A DNA stretch of 64,000 nt, from the NCBI GenBank assembly GCA_003132665.1, contig PKYN01000008.1, positions 1 through 64,000 on the forward strand, read 5' to 3'. Positions 54,021 to 64,000 of the stretch are shown in pieces (the first letter of the stretch is position 1; each line of letters starts with the position of its first letter). The notes under the pieces were generated by a model, which searched no databases, was not told the origin of the DNA, and saw only the letters and a program-made list of their open reading frames with translations. The DNA comes from Actinomycetota bacterium (lineage in GTDB: Bacteria > Actinomycetota > Thermoleophilia > Gaiellales > Gaiellaceae). Position numbers and translations under genes: made by a program.

Positions 54021-55982
54021 ATGAGGAGCGTGTTGCTTGCTAGGCGTGTGTTTGGCAGCCGGCGCGGCCGCCGGCTCTTTCTGCTCGCGCTCGGCTCTGT
54101 GCTCGTCGCCCTGGGGGCGCTCGAGCAGTCCGCCCTCTCGCGCAGCCGGGTTCTTCCGTACCAGGACGCGTCGCTACCGGCGGCGAGTCGCGCTGACGAC
54201 CTGCTCGCGCGGATGACGGTGGCCGAGAAGGTCGGTCAGCTCGCCCAGGTGTCCGTCTCGAAGCTGACGACCGATCTGGATCTGAACAGAGTCTTCGCTC
54301 AGGAAGGAGTCGGATCGATTCTGAGCGGCGGCGGAGAGCTGCCGGGCGCGCAGAACACTCCTCGCTCCTGGGCGACCGGGATCAACGAGATTCAGAAGGC
54401 GGCACTCGATCGCTCGCGGCTGCAGATTCCGATTCTCTACGGCGCGGACGCGCTGCACGGGCTCTCGCCGGTGCTGGGCGCCGTCATCTTCCCCCACCAG
54501 ATCGGGCTGGCGGCGACGCGCGATCCCGGGCTCGTCCGTCAGACGACGGCGGTTACCTCGCGTGGCGCGAAGGCGCTCGGGATTCGCTGGGTCTTCGGGC
54601 CGGTCGCCGACGTGTCGCGCGACCTGCGCTGGGGTCGCTATTACGAGACCTTCGGCGAGGATCCAAAGCTGGCCTCGGAGCTCGTCGCGGCGTCGGTGCA
54701 AGGGCTCCAGGGCAACCGTCCGGATGACCTCGTTGTCGCCGCTACCGCAAAGCACTTCATCGGCTATTCGCAACCCCAAGACGGCCGCGACCGGTTCCCG
54801 GTGACGCTACCCGCCGAGACGCTGACGAACTGGTTCGTTCCGTCCTTCCAGGCGGCTGTGGATGCGGGCGCGGCCACCGTCATGACCCAACACGGCGCGG
54901 TCAACGGCACGCCGGTTGTCGCGTCGCATGCGCTTTCAACCGACCTGCTGCGCGGCACGATGGGCTTCGCCGGCGTGCTCATCTCCGATTGGGGCGACGT
55001 GAGCGATCTTTATTGCCCGGGGGGTACTCCGCCCAACCCCAAATTCAGCTGTGTTGCCACTAGCCCGGAAGACGCCGTGCGCCGCGCGGTCAACGCCGGT
55101 GTCGACGTCACGATGATTCCCTACGACTCGGCTCAGTTCACTAGCGCTCTGAAAGACCTCGTCCAGAGCGGCGCGGTCTCGCAGAGCCGCCTCGACGGGG
55201 CGGTCAGGCGCGTGCTGGTGTTGAAGTTCCGCCTCGGCCTGTTCGAGCATCCCTATGTGGACGCCGGTAAGGCCCAGGCCGGCGCGGTAGCCGCGAGCGA
55301 TCGCAAGCTCGCTCGCAAGGCCGTAGACGAGTCACTGACACTGCTCAAGAACCGCGGTCACCTGCTTCCGCTGAAAAAGCGCGGCGGCCCGATTCTGGTT
55401 GTCGGACCGGCGGCGACGAGCGTTTCTCGGCAGATGGGCGGCTGGACGATCGGCTGGCAGGGGATTCCGGCGGGCGCCAATCCGCCTGCGGTCACCGTCC
55501 TTCAGGGCATCCGCGAGGCGGTCGGTGCTCGCAAGGTGCTGACGGCGAACTGGCTCAGCCAGGCGGATGTTCGCGCGAAGGCGAAGAAGGCAAGCGCCAT
55601 AGTTGTCGCGATCGGCGAGCCGGCGTACGCGGAGTGGTACGGCGATACCTCGACTGCAGCGCTCGCGCCCGATCAGGTGCGGCTGGTCGAAGCGGCCGAG
55701 GCAAGCGGCAAGCCGGTCGTGCTGGTGCTCGTAGCCGGTCGGCCGCTGATGATCAGCGCCCTGGTCAAGAAGGCAAATGCATTGTTGATGGCCTACCTTC
55801 CGGGCACCGAGGCGGGGCACGGCGTCGCCGACGTTCTGTTCGGTCGCGTGTCGCCGCACGGCAAGCTGCCTGTGAGCTGGCCGGCATCGATCAAAGACGT
55901 GCCGATGGTGAAGGGAATGCGCCTGAAGGACGGTAAGCGCGCAAAGCCGCTCTTCGCCTATGGGGCCGGCCTGAGCTATTAG
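54021..55982 (+). CDS. Secreted glycoside hydrolase family 3 enzyme (beta-glucosidase-like)
   Basis: A 653-residue exported GH3. The signal segment (RLFLLALGSVLVALGALE) is followed by the TIM-barrel domain, with LLARMTVAEKVGQLAQVSVS, DALHGLSPVLGA, KHFIGYSQPQDGRDR, and nucleophile D323 in GVLISDWGDV. The alpha/beta sandwich domain begins near LARKAVDESLTLLKNRGHLL and ends YLPGTEAGHGVADVLFGR. The C-terminal fibronectin-like domain of some GH3 enzymes is absent. It probably trims exo-linked beta-glucosyl or related residues outside the membrane. The stop codon abuts a family B repeat. Confidence 0.93.
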   Translation: MRSVLLARRVFGSRRGRRLFLLALGSVLVALGALEQSALSRSRVLPYQDASLPAASRADDLLARMTVAEKVGQLAQVSVSKLTTDLDLNRVFAQEGVGSILSGGGELPGAQNTPRSWATGINEIQKAALDRSRLQIPILYGADALHGLSPVLGAVIFPHQIGLAATRDPGLVRQTTAVTSRGAKALGIRWVFGPVADVSRDLRWGRYYETFGEDPKLASELVAASVQGLQGNRPDDLVVAATAKHFIGYSQPQDGRDRFPVTLPAETLTNWFVPSFQAAVDAGAATVMTQHGAVNGTPVVASHALSTDLLRGTMGFAGVLISDWGDVSDLYCPGGTPPNPKFSCVATSPEDAVRRAVNAGVDVTMIPYDSAQFTSALKDLVQSGAVSQSRLDGAVRRVLVLKFRLGLFEHPYVDAGKAQAGAVAASDRKLARKAVDESLTLLKNRGHLLPLKKRGGPILVVGPAATSVSRQMGGWTIGWQGIPAGANPPAVTVLQGIREAVGARKVLTANWLSQADVRAKAKKASAIVVAIGEPAYAEWYGDTSTAALAPDQVRLVEAAEASGKPVVLVLVAGRPLMISALVKKANALLMAYLPGTEAGHGVADVLFGRVSPHGKLPVSWPASIKDVPMVKGMRLKDGKRAKPLFAYGAGLSY

Positions 55983-56153
55983 GAACTCCTTTCGAAACGA
56001 AGCACTCCATCGCCTGCCCGCGCTCGGCGGCGCGAATGCGCCCGCCTCGGTCACATCCGTAGCCACCGGCTACGAATGCGACGCTGCGTCCTAGCCTCGC
56101 ATCCACCGATCGCACCCAGTCGACGGGCCTTCATTCCGAAATGAGCTCCAAGG
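55983..56153. mobile_element. Family B MITE-like element, degraded copy
   Basis: The left end GAACTCCTTTCGAAACGAAG and the right end (the reverse complement begins GGAGCTCATTTCGGAATGAA) are imperfect inverted repeats. The core CATCCGTAGCCACCGGCTAC then GAATGCGACGCTGCGTCCTA is nearly identical to the 41.6-kb element. It starts immediately after the GH3 stop codon. Confidence 0.55.
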
Positions 56154-56154
56154 A

Positions 56155-56200
56155 AATCTTTCGAAGCGGAGCACTCCACCGCCTTACCAGGCGCGCGATG
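56155..56200. mobile_element. Family B left-end fragment
   Basis: CTTTCGAAGCGGAGCACTCC then ACCGCC and GCGCGCGATGCGTCC repeat the left 50-60 bp of the family B element without its core or right end, just before the rplY promoter. Confidence 0.4.
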
Positions 56201-56226
56201 CGTCCAGGTCGCTACACTTCGGCGCC

Positions 56227-56895
56227 GTGGCTGCTGAGAGAGTAAAGCTCCAAGTTCAGGAACGATCCGAGCGCGGTAGCGCTGCCAACCGGCGCCTGCG
56301 CCGGCAAGGCCTCGTTCCCGGCGTCCTCTACGGAAGCGCCTTCGAGGCGCGCCCGTTCGCCGTGCCCGAAGCCGATCTCCGCCACGCCTTGACCGGCGAG
56401 CACGGGAGCCACGCGATTCTCGATGTCGTTGTGGGCGAGGAGAAGAAACCGCACTCGGCGATTCTCAAGGACTATCAGCGCCATCCCGTTCGCGGCGATC
56501 TACTGCATGTCGATCTCCACGTAATCCGCCTCGATCAGGCGATTCAGTCCAACGTCCTCCTGGTGCTGGTCGGCGAAGCGCCGGGCGCCAAAGCCGGTGG
56601 GGTTGTCACTCCGTCGGCGCGCGAGCTCCTCGTCGAGGCGCTGCCGACTCAGGTGCCCGACCAGATCGAACTCGACGTCAGCTCGCTCGAAATCGGCGAT
56701 CTACTGCACCTCTCTGATCTGACTCCGCCCGAAGGCGTCGTCTTCCTCGACGATGCCGACACGCTGCTCGTCAGCGTCACGCTTCCGTCTCTCGTCGTCG
56801 AAGAGGTCGAGGAGGAAGTCGAGGGCGAAGAGGGCGAGGAAGAGGCCGCCGAGGGCGAGGGCCCGGCGGGCGAGACCGAGGCTCCCTCCGAATAG
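56227..56895 (+). CDS. rplY: Ribosomal protein bL25, long (Ctc-type) form
   Basis: A 222-residue 5S-rRNA-binding protein. The L25 domain (1-92) has VQERSERGSAANRRLRRQGL, VPGVLYGSAFEARPFAVP and RHPVRGDLLHVDLHVI. The Ctc/TL5 C-terminal beta domain (95-185) includes PTQVPDQIELDVSSLEIGDL and PEGVVFLDDADTLLVSV. An acidic Glu-rich tail follows. The start is GTG 56227 with TACACT 8 nt upstream. It abuts pth, a standard pairing. Confidence 0.94.
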   Translation: MAAERVKLQVQERSERGSAANRRLRRQGLVPGVLYGSAFEARPFAVPEADLRHALTGEHGSHAILDVVVGEEKKPHSAILKDYQRHPVRGDLLHVDLHVIRLDQAIQSNVLLVLVGEAPGAKAGGVVTPSARELLVEALPTQVPDQIELDVSSLEIGDLLHLSDLTPPEGVVFLDDADTLLVSVTLPSLVVEEVEEEVEGEEGEEEAAEGEGPAGETEAPSE

Positions 56896-57513
56896 ATGGG
56901 CTGGTTTCGTCGAGACAAGCCCGTCTCGACGCTGGATCTGCTCGTCGCCGGCTTGGGCAATCCTGGGCGGGAGTACGCCCGCAACCGCCACAACATCGGT
57001 TTCATGGTCGTCGAGGAGCTGGCTCGGCGCCACGACACCAGTTTCAGGGCCAAGTTTCACGGTCGGCTGGCCGAGCTGAGGCTGGAAGGAAGCCGCGTCG
57101 CGCTGCTCGCGCCGGAGACCTTCATGAACGAGTCCGGCCGCTCGCTGGCTGCCGCGGCCCGCTACTTCAAGCTGCAGCCCGAGCAGCTGCTCGTCGTGCA
57201 CGACGATGTCGACCTGGAGCCCGGTCGCCTGCAGTTGCGCATGGGGGGCGGTCTCGCAGGGCACAACGGCCTGCGCTCGATCGCCGCGGCGCTAGCAACG
57301 AAGGAGTTCCTGCGCCTGCGCGTGGGTGTCGGTCGGCCCGGTCGCGGTGATCGTAGGACGGTGGCCGACTTCGTACTTTCCAACTTCGATTCCGGCACCG
57401 ATGTGGAGGCGATCGTCTCCCGCGCCGCCGGCGCCGTCGAGCTGCTCGCGGGCGAGGGTCTCGATACCGCGCAAGCCCGCTTCAACGAGCGCGATTCAGC
57501 GGGTCGGGAGTAA
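56896..57513 (+). CDS. pth: Peptidyl-tRNA hydrolase
   Basis: Frees tRNA from stalled peptidyl-tRNA. A 205-residue Pth: VAGLGNPGREYARNRHNIGF holds the catalytic His, PETFMNESGRSLAAAARYFK, VVHDDVDLEPGRLQLRMGGG (Asp), LAGHNGLRSIAAAL and RLRVGVGRPGRGD follow. It carries about 15 extra N-terminal residues (MGWFRRDKPVSTLDL). It directly follows rplY, whose TAG stop abuts its ATG. Confidence 0.96.
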   Translation: MGWFRRDKPVSTLDLLVAGLGNPGREYARNRHNIGFMVVEELARRHDTSFRAKFHGRLAELRLEGSRVALLAPETFMNESGRSLAAAARYFKLQPEQLLVVHDDVDLEPGRLQLRMGGGLAGHNGLRSIAAALATKEFLRLRVGVGRPGRGDRRTVADFVLSNFDSGTDVEAIVSRAAGAVELLAGEGLDTAQARFNERDSAGRE

Positions 57514-57538
57514 AACGGCGCGGGCTACACTGCCGCCT

Positions 57539-57556
57539 GCGGGACGAAAGTCCCGC
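57539..57556 (+). promoter_or_regulatory. GNRA-type hairpin in the mfd leader
   Basis: GCGGGAC-GAAA-GTCCCGC: a perfect 7-bp stem closed by a GAAA tetraloop. It ends 7 nt before the mfd ATG. TACACT near 57525 could be the -10 of a promoter whose transcript starts just upstream of the hairpin. Confidence 0.5.
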
Positions 57557-57563
57557 TGAAACC

Positions 57564-60500
57564 ATGGACCGCCCAGTTCTTCACGCCTTCGTACGCGAGC
57601 TTGTGGGCCACGAGCGCCTCGCGAGCCTGGCTGCCGCACTCCCGGCCCGCGCGCGGGTGTCCGAGCCGGCGCTACCGCTGCTCGTCAGCGCTCTGCACGA
57701 ACGGCTCGAGCGGGCGCTGGCCGTCCTCGTCGCCGACGACGAGGACGCGCGTGATCTCGCCGAGGCAGCCGGCTGGTTTCTGGGCGAAGACACCGTCGCC
57801 TTCCTGCCCAGTCGCGGCGTGCGCTGGGATTCGGGGCTCGCGCCGGCCGCTCACCTGATCGGCGAGCGAGCACGGGCGCTCGAGGTACTGACGGCGGGCG
57901 GGCTCGTCTTCGTCTCGGCCACGGCTTTCGCGGAGGGAATGCCGGCGCCGCAGTTCCGGCCAGAGGCTATTCGGCTGCGCGTCGGCGACCCGAGGAGCCT
58001 GGAGGAGATCGCACTGGATCTCGCCGGCGCGGGTTACGAGCGGGTCGAGCGGGCGGAGGAGCGAGGTCAGTTCGCCGTTCGCGGCGGCCTCGTCGACGTC
58101 TTTCCGGCGAGCGGCCGCGACCCCCTGCGCATCGAGCTCTTCGGTGACGAGATCGAGCAGATGCGCGCCTTCTCGCCCTTCACGCAGCGGACGCTGCACG
58201 AGGTCGATGAGGTACTCGTCCAGCCCGCCGCCGAGTGGCGAATCGATCTCGCCCCGTCGCTGGAGGAGGAGGAGGGAGAAGTGCCCGCGCTTCCCGCGCC
58301 GCTGGTCTCGCCGCTCGCCTCGGCGCCCGATCTCGTTTGGCAGCGCGAAGAGGTCGAGCGGGTCTGGCGCGAAGAGCTCGAGATCGATCCTCTGCCGCTG
58401 GAGGGCGTGAGTGAGCTGGACCCGTTTCCGCACGGGCAGCCCTTCTCGTTCGAGGCGCAGCGGCCGGCCATCGCCGCACGTGGCCTGAGCGAGGCCGAGC
58501 GAGATCTCGGTTCGTTCGTGCGCTCCGGCCAGCGCGTCGTCGTCGCCTTCGCGCATCGCGGCGAGGCGCTGCGCACGGGCAGCCGCCTGCGCTCGCTCGC
58601 GGCGCCGCTGCTCGAGCAGGGCGAGGAGCTCGCGCGAGAAGGAGATCTGCGTTTCGCGGTTTCGCCCGCCCGGCGCGGGCTGGTCTGGCGGGAGCTCGGT
58701 CTCGTTCTCCTTCCGGCGAGCCAGGTCTTCCGCAAGCGACCGCCCAGGGCGGCGCCGCGGATCGGACGCGCCCTGCAGTCCTTCTCCGATCTGCGCCCGG
58801 GCGACTACGTGGTTCACGAAGACCAGGGCGTCGGCAGGCTGATCGCCTTCGAGACAAAGAAGGTCGCCGGGGTTACGCGCGACTATCTGCTGCTCGCCTT
58901 CAAGGGCGACGATCGTCTCTACGTTCCACACGAGCAGATCGCGAAGGTCTCGCGCTACATCGGCGCCGACGGCAAGGCGCCCGCTCTCTCCAAGCTCGGC
59001 GGCAAGGCCTGGCAGCTGCTCAAGTCGCGCGCCCGCGTCAACGTGCACGAGCTGGCCGGCGAGCTGCTCTCGCTCTACGCCCAGCGCCAGCAGGTGGAGG
59101 GAGTCGCATACAACCTCGAGCAGCCCTGGCTGGAGCAGCTGGAGGCCAGCTTCCCGTACCGCGAGACGGACGATCAGGAGCGGGCGATCGAGGCGGTCAA
59201 GGAGGATCTGGAGGCGCCGCGCCCGATGGACCGGCTGATCTGCGGCGACGTGGGCTTCGGCAAGACCGAGATCGCGGTCCGCGCCGCCTTCGCCGTTACG
59301 CTGAACGGCCGCCAGGCGCTTGTGCTGGCGCCGACCACGGTGCTCGCCGAGCAGCACTGGAACACCTTTCGCGAGCGCTATCGCGACTTTCCGTTGCGGG
59401 TGGAGATGGTCTCCCGCTTCCGCAAGCCCGCCGAAACGAAGCGAATCCTGGCCGACTTCCGCGAGGGCAAGGTCGACGTTCTCATCGGCACGCACCGGGT
59501 TCTGTCGCGCGACGTGGTCGCCAAGGATCTCGGCCTGGTGGTGCTCGACGAGGAGCAGCGCTTCGGGGTTGCTCAGAAGGAGCTCCTGCGCTCGCTGAGG
59601 CTGGAGGTGGACGTACTCACGCTTAGCGCCACCCCGATTCCGCGCACTCTGCACATGTCGCTCGCGGGCCTGCGCGACATCTCGACGATCGAGACGCCGC
59701 CGGAGGGACGCCAGCCGATTCGCACCTACGTCGGCGCCTATGACGAAGAGCTGATCAAGAGCGCTCTCGAGCGTGAGCATGCGCGCGGCGGCCAGTCCTT
59801 CTACCTGCACAACCGCGTCGAGACGATCGAGGAGACGGCGGAGCATCTACGCCAGCTCTGTCCCGGGCTCAACATGCTGGTCGCTCACGGCAAGATGCGC
59901 GAGCGCCAGCTCGAAGAAAGCGTGCTCGGCTTCCTGCACGGCGAGGCCGACGTCCTCGTCGCCACGACGATCATCGAGTCGGGGCTCGACATCCCGCGGG
60001 CGAACACGTTGATAGTCGAGCGTGCCGACGCCCTGGGGCTGGCCCAGCTCTACCAGATCCGCGGTCGCGTCGGCCGCTCTGATCGCATCGCCCATGCCTA
60101 CCTGTTCTATCCCAGCGCCGAGGAGCTCTCGCACGAGGCGCGCCTGCGCCTAGCCACGCTGGCCGACCACACCGAGCTGGGAGCCGGGCTCGCCATCGCC
60201 ATGCGCGACCTGGAGTTGCGCGGGGCCGGCGAGCTGCTCGGCGACGAGCAGTCCGGTCACGTGGCCGCCGTCGGTTTCGAGCTCTACGTGGAGATGCTCG
60301 AGGAGGCCGTGGCCGAGCTCTCGGGCAGGCGCCGCGCCACGCCGCGCCCGCTCCGCGTGGATGCCCGGATCGACGCCTACATTCCCGCCGGCTACGTGTC
60401 CTCGGAAGCGCTCAAGATCGATCTGCACCGGCGTCTCGCGCTGGTCGAGGACGAGGACGAATTGCGCGAGCTGGAGGTGTCGTGCGAGGATCGTTTCGGA

Positions 60501-60767
60501 CCGCTGCCGGAGCCCGTCAGCAACCTCTTCGCGATCCAGCAGGCGAAGCTCGATCTGGCTCAGATCGGGGCCGATTACCTCGTCTATCGTGACGGACGTG
60601 TGAGCGTCGGTCCGCTTGTACTGGGCTCGGGTGAGCTGCGCGAGCTGAACACCAGGGTCGGAACGGCCGTGTACAGCTCCTCCAAGCGCGAGCTGACCCT
60701 GCGCGGTTCCACTTTCGCCACGGCCAGGGAGTTGCTCGTTGCTATACTCGCGGCGCGCCGAGCGTGA
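57564..60767 (+). CDS. mfd: Transcription-repair coupling factor Mfd
   Basis: A 1067-residue translocase that removes RNA polymerase stalled at DNA damage and recruits UvrA. UvrB-like N-terminal region (1-390); RNA-polymerase-interacting (CarD-like) domain near 405-490 ([20 protein letters not shown]); RecG-like helicase domains with Walker [24 protein letters not shown], and [18 protein letters not shown] motif near [21 protein letters not shown]-terminal regulatory domain. It is followed by the foldase gene with overlapping frames. Confidence 0.97.
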   Translation: MDRPVLHAFVRELVGHERLASLAAALPARARVSEPALPLLVSALHERLERALAVLVADDEDARDLAEAAGWFLGEDTVAFLPSRGVRWDSGLAPAAHLIGERARALEVLTAGGLVFVSATAFAEGMPAPQFRPEAIRLRVGDPRSLEEIALDLAGAGYERVERAEERGQFAVRGGLVDVFPASGRDPLRIELFGDEIEQMRAFSPFTQRTLHEVDEVLVQPAAEWRIDLAPSLEEEEGEVPALPAPLVSPLASAPDLVWQREEVERVWREELEIDPLPLEGVSELDPFPHGQPFSFEAQRPAIAARGLSEAERDLGSFVRSGQRVVVAFAHRGEALRTGSRLRSLAAPLLEQGEELAREGDLRFAVSPARRGLVWRELGLVLLPASQVFRKRPPRAAPRIGRALQSFSDLRPGDYVVHEDQGVGRLIAFETKKVAGVTRDYLLLAFKGDDRLYVPHEQIAKVSRYIGADGKAPALSKLGGKAWQLLKSRARVNVHELAGELLSLYAQRQQVEGVAYNLEQPWLEQLEASFPYRETDDQERAIEAVKEDLEAPRPMDRLICGDVGFGKTEIAVRAAFAVTLNGRQALVLAPTTVLAEQHWNTFRERYRDFPLRVEMVSRFRKPAETKRILADFREGKVDVLIGTHRVLSRDVVAKDLGLVVLDEEQRFGVAQKELLRSLRLEVDVLTLSATPIPRTLHMSLAGLRDISTIETPPEGRQPIRTYVGAYDEELIKSALEREHARGGQSFYLHNRVETIEETAEHLRQLCPGLNMLVAHGKMRERQLEESVLGFLHGEADVLVATTIIESGLDIPRANTLIVERADALGLAQLYQIRGRVGRSDRIAHAYLFYPSAEELSHEARLRLATLADHTELGAGLAIAMRDLELRGAGELLGDEQSGHVAAVGFELYVEMLEEAVAELSGRRRATPRPLRVDARIDAYIPAGYVSSEALKIDLHRRLALVEDEDELRELEVSCEDRFGPLPEPVSNLFAIQQAKLDLAQIGADYLVYRDGRVSVGPLVLGSGELRELNTRVGTAVYSSSKRELTLRGSTFATARELLVAILAARRA

Positions 60768-60793
60768 TGTCTTGCAGGCGCTTATCTACCTGT

Positions 60794-61825
60794 ATGAGAA
60801 CTCGGCGCCTCATCCTTACTCTCTTTCTCGCGCTCGTTGCGGCGACGGCTCTTGCCGCCTGCGGAAGCACGAAGCAGAAGGACGTGCCCGCCGGCGACAT
60901 AGCGATCGTCGGTGACCAGGCCATCACCACCGCCCAGTTCGACGCTCTGATCACTCAGGCCCAGCTGCAGTACAAGCAGAGCAACAAGACGTTCCCGGCC
61001 GTCGGGAGCAAGAGCTTTCAGACGCTCAAAGACAGCGCCGTTGCGTATCTCGTACGCAACAGCGCGATTGTCCAGCAGGCCACGAAGATGGGCGTCAAGG
61101 TCAGCGACGCGGACGTCACCAACGCCCTCAAGCAGACGATCGCCCAGCAGTACGGGGGAAGCCAGAAGAAGTTCCAGGCCGAGCTCACCAAGGAGAATCT
61201 CACCGAAGCGCAGGCCAAGGAGCTCATTCGCTCGCGTCTCATCGACCAGGCCGCATACGCAGCTCTGGTCAAGACCGTCGTAGTCTCCTCGAGCGAGATC
61301 AAGGACTATTACAACGCCCACAAGAGCTCCTACCAGATTGGTCTGAGCCGCGAGGTCTCGCACATCCTGGTCAAGACGAAGGCCAAGGCCGGCAGCATCT
61401 ACGCTCAGCTGAAGGCGGGCGCGAACTTCGCCAAACTGGCCAAGAAGTTCTCGACGGACACCGCGACGAAGAGCGTCGGCGGCAAGCTCGGCGCGATGCA
61501 GAAAAACTCGCTGGTGAAGCCGTTCGCCGACGTGCTGTTCGGCAATCTGAAGACCGGCGAGTTCTCGAAGCCGGTCCACACGACCTTCGGTTGGCACATC
61601 ATTCTCCCCACCGGCCCGATCGTGAAGCCGCACCTCCAGCCGCTCAAGGAAGTCACGACCAAGATTCGCACGACGCTGCTCACCACCAAGCAGAGCGCGG
61701 CAGTCACGGCCTGGGTCAAGAAGGCGGAGAAGTTCGCCGCGGATAACACGAGCTACGCTGCGAGCTACAGGCCGACGACGACGACCAGCTCTTCCACGGT
61801 CGCTACGACCCCGACGACGACCTAG
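60794..61825 (+). CDS. SurA/PrsA-like peptidyl-prolyl isomerase lipoprotein
   Basis: About 343 residues. The lipoprotein signal is MRTRRLILTLFLALVAATAL followed by AACGS, so the mature protein is membrane-tethered. The SurA_N-like helical chaperone part is residues 25-170 (ITTAQFDALITQAQLQYKQS). The parvulin PPIase domain lies near 180-290 (REVSHILVKTKAKAGSIYAQ, AKKFSTDTATKSVGGKLGAM, TTFGWHIILP). A Thr/Ser tail follows. ATG 60794 is preferred because it gives a clean signal, though a GTG at 60764 overlaps the mfd stop. It assists folding of exported proteins. Confidence 0.88.
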   Translation: MRTRRLILTLFLALVAATALAACGSTKQKDVPAGDIAIVGDQAITTAQFDALITQAQLQYKQSNKTFPAVGSKSFQTLKDSAVAYLVRNSAIVQQATKMGVKVSDADVTNALKQTIAQQYGGSQKKFQAELTKENLTEAQAKELIRSRLIDQAAYAALVKTVVVSSSEIKDYYNAHKSSYQIGLSREVSHILVKTKAKAGSIYAQLKAGANFAKLAKKFSTDTATKSVGGKLGAMQKNSLVKPFADVLFGNLKTGEFSKPVHTTFGWHIILPTGPIVKPHLQPLKEVTTKIRTTLLTTKQSAAVTAWVKKAEKFAADNTSYAASYRPTTTTSSSTVATTPTTT

Positions 61826-61851
61826 AAGCCTCGGCGGCCGCGGAGGCGACC

Positions 61852-63929
<2,078 letters not shown>

Positions 63930-63956
63930 CGCACGCGCGGCGTCGATAACTGACTC

Positions 63957-63990
63957 GAACGAGGGGCCGGACAACGTCGGCCCCTCGTTC
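63957..63990 (+). terminator. Rho-independent terminator of eno
   Basis: Perfect 13-bp stem GAACGAGGGGCCG / CGGCCCCTCGTTC with an 8-nt loop, followed by TATTT, 27 nt after the eno stop. Confidence 0.85.
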
Positions 63991-64000
63991 TATTTGCGAC

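Noticed and set aside
57672-59846. 724-codon open frame antisense to mfd
   Set aside because: Arg/Leu/Ala-rich shadow of a GC-rich gene; mfd motifs on the other strand are intact.

Overview
The window is a gene-dense, GC-rich chromosomal segment from an actinobacterium. Three lines of gene content suggest a deep-branching class such as Thermoleophilia: HspR-type control of dnaK, an inositol-lipid locus, and futalosine-pathway menaquinone genes (mqnB, mqnD). That placement is inference, since there is no rRNA here. Many start codons lie 6-8 nt downstream of a TANNNT (-10-like) hexamer, so leaderless transcription looks common. No prophage, CRISPR array, IS transposase gene or rRNA was seen.

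Layout. 1-4.3 kb: a DUF1349 protein, a winged-helix protein followed by a broken copy of its own domain, tRNA-Ala, small unknown genes, and argF. 4.3-9.7 kb: hsp20, an M3-like peptidase divergent from yjbQ, a methyltransferase, a SIMPL lipoprotein and an RlmD-type rRNA methyltransferase. 9.8-15.4 kb: secreted proteins, lemA, a presenilin-like membrane aspartyl protease carrying a fibronectin-like insert, and a uracil-DNA-glycosylase-family protein. 15.4-20.1 kb: a probable inositol-lipid locus (GT4-PHP fusion, ino1, CDP-alcohol phosphotransferase, PAP2 protein). 20.4-26.4 kb: an EamA transporter, then a two-component system flanked by two secreted beta-rich repeat proteins, and a receiver-GGDEF protein with a degenerate catalytic motif. 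26.7-33.5 kb: the heat-shock operon dnaK-grpE-dnaJ-(small membrane protein)-hspR-clpB. 33.5-41.5 kb: an ECF sigma factor and its putative anti-sigma partner, a cupin, a WLGS-repeat protein, mqnB/mqnD, an LCP ligase and an ROK kinase. 41.9-64 kb: mostly housekeeping genes (rsmI, metG, tatD, rsmA, ispE, tRNA-Gln, glmU, prs, rplY, pth, mfd, a SurA-like foldase, mazG, eno), plus a second two-component system and a GH3 glycosidase.

Two families of dispersed intergenic repeats stand out. Family A (2.6, 3.1 and 48.7 kb) starts with a long hairpin directly at the 3' end of a gene, and its stems show compensatory changes between copies. Family B (41.6, 45.7 and 56.0 kb) looks like a 150-170 bp MITE. 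Its best copy has perfect 28-bp terminal inverted repeats and sits inside another repeat whose apparently uninterrupted version lies at 17.2 kb. The most unusual protein is the presenilin-like one at 13.7-14.8 kb.
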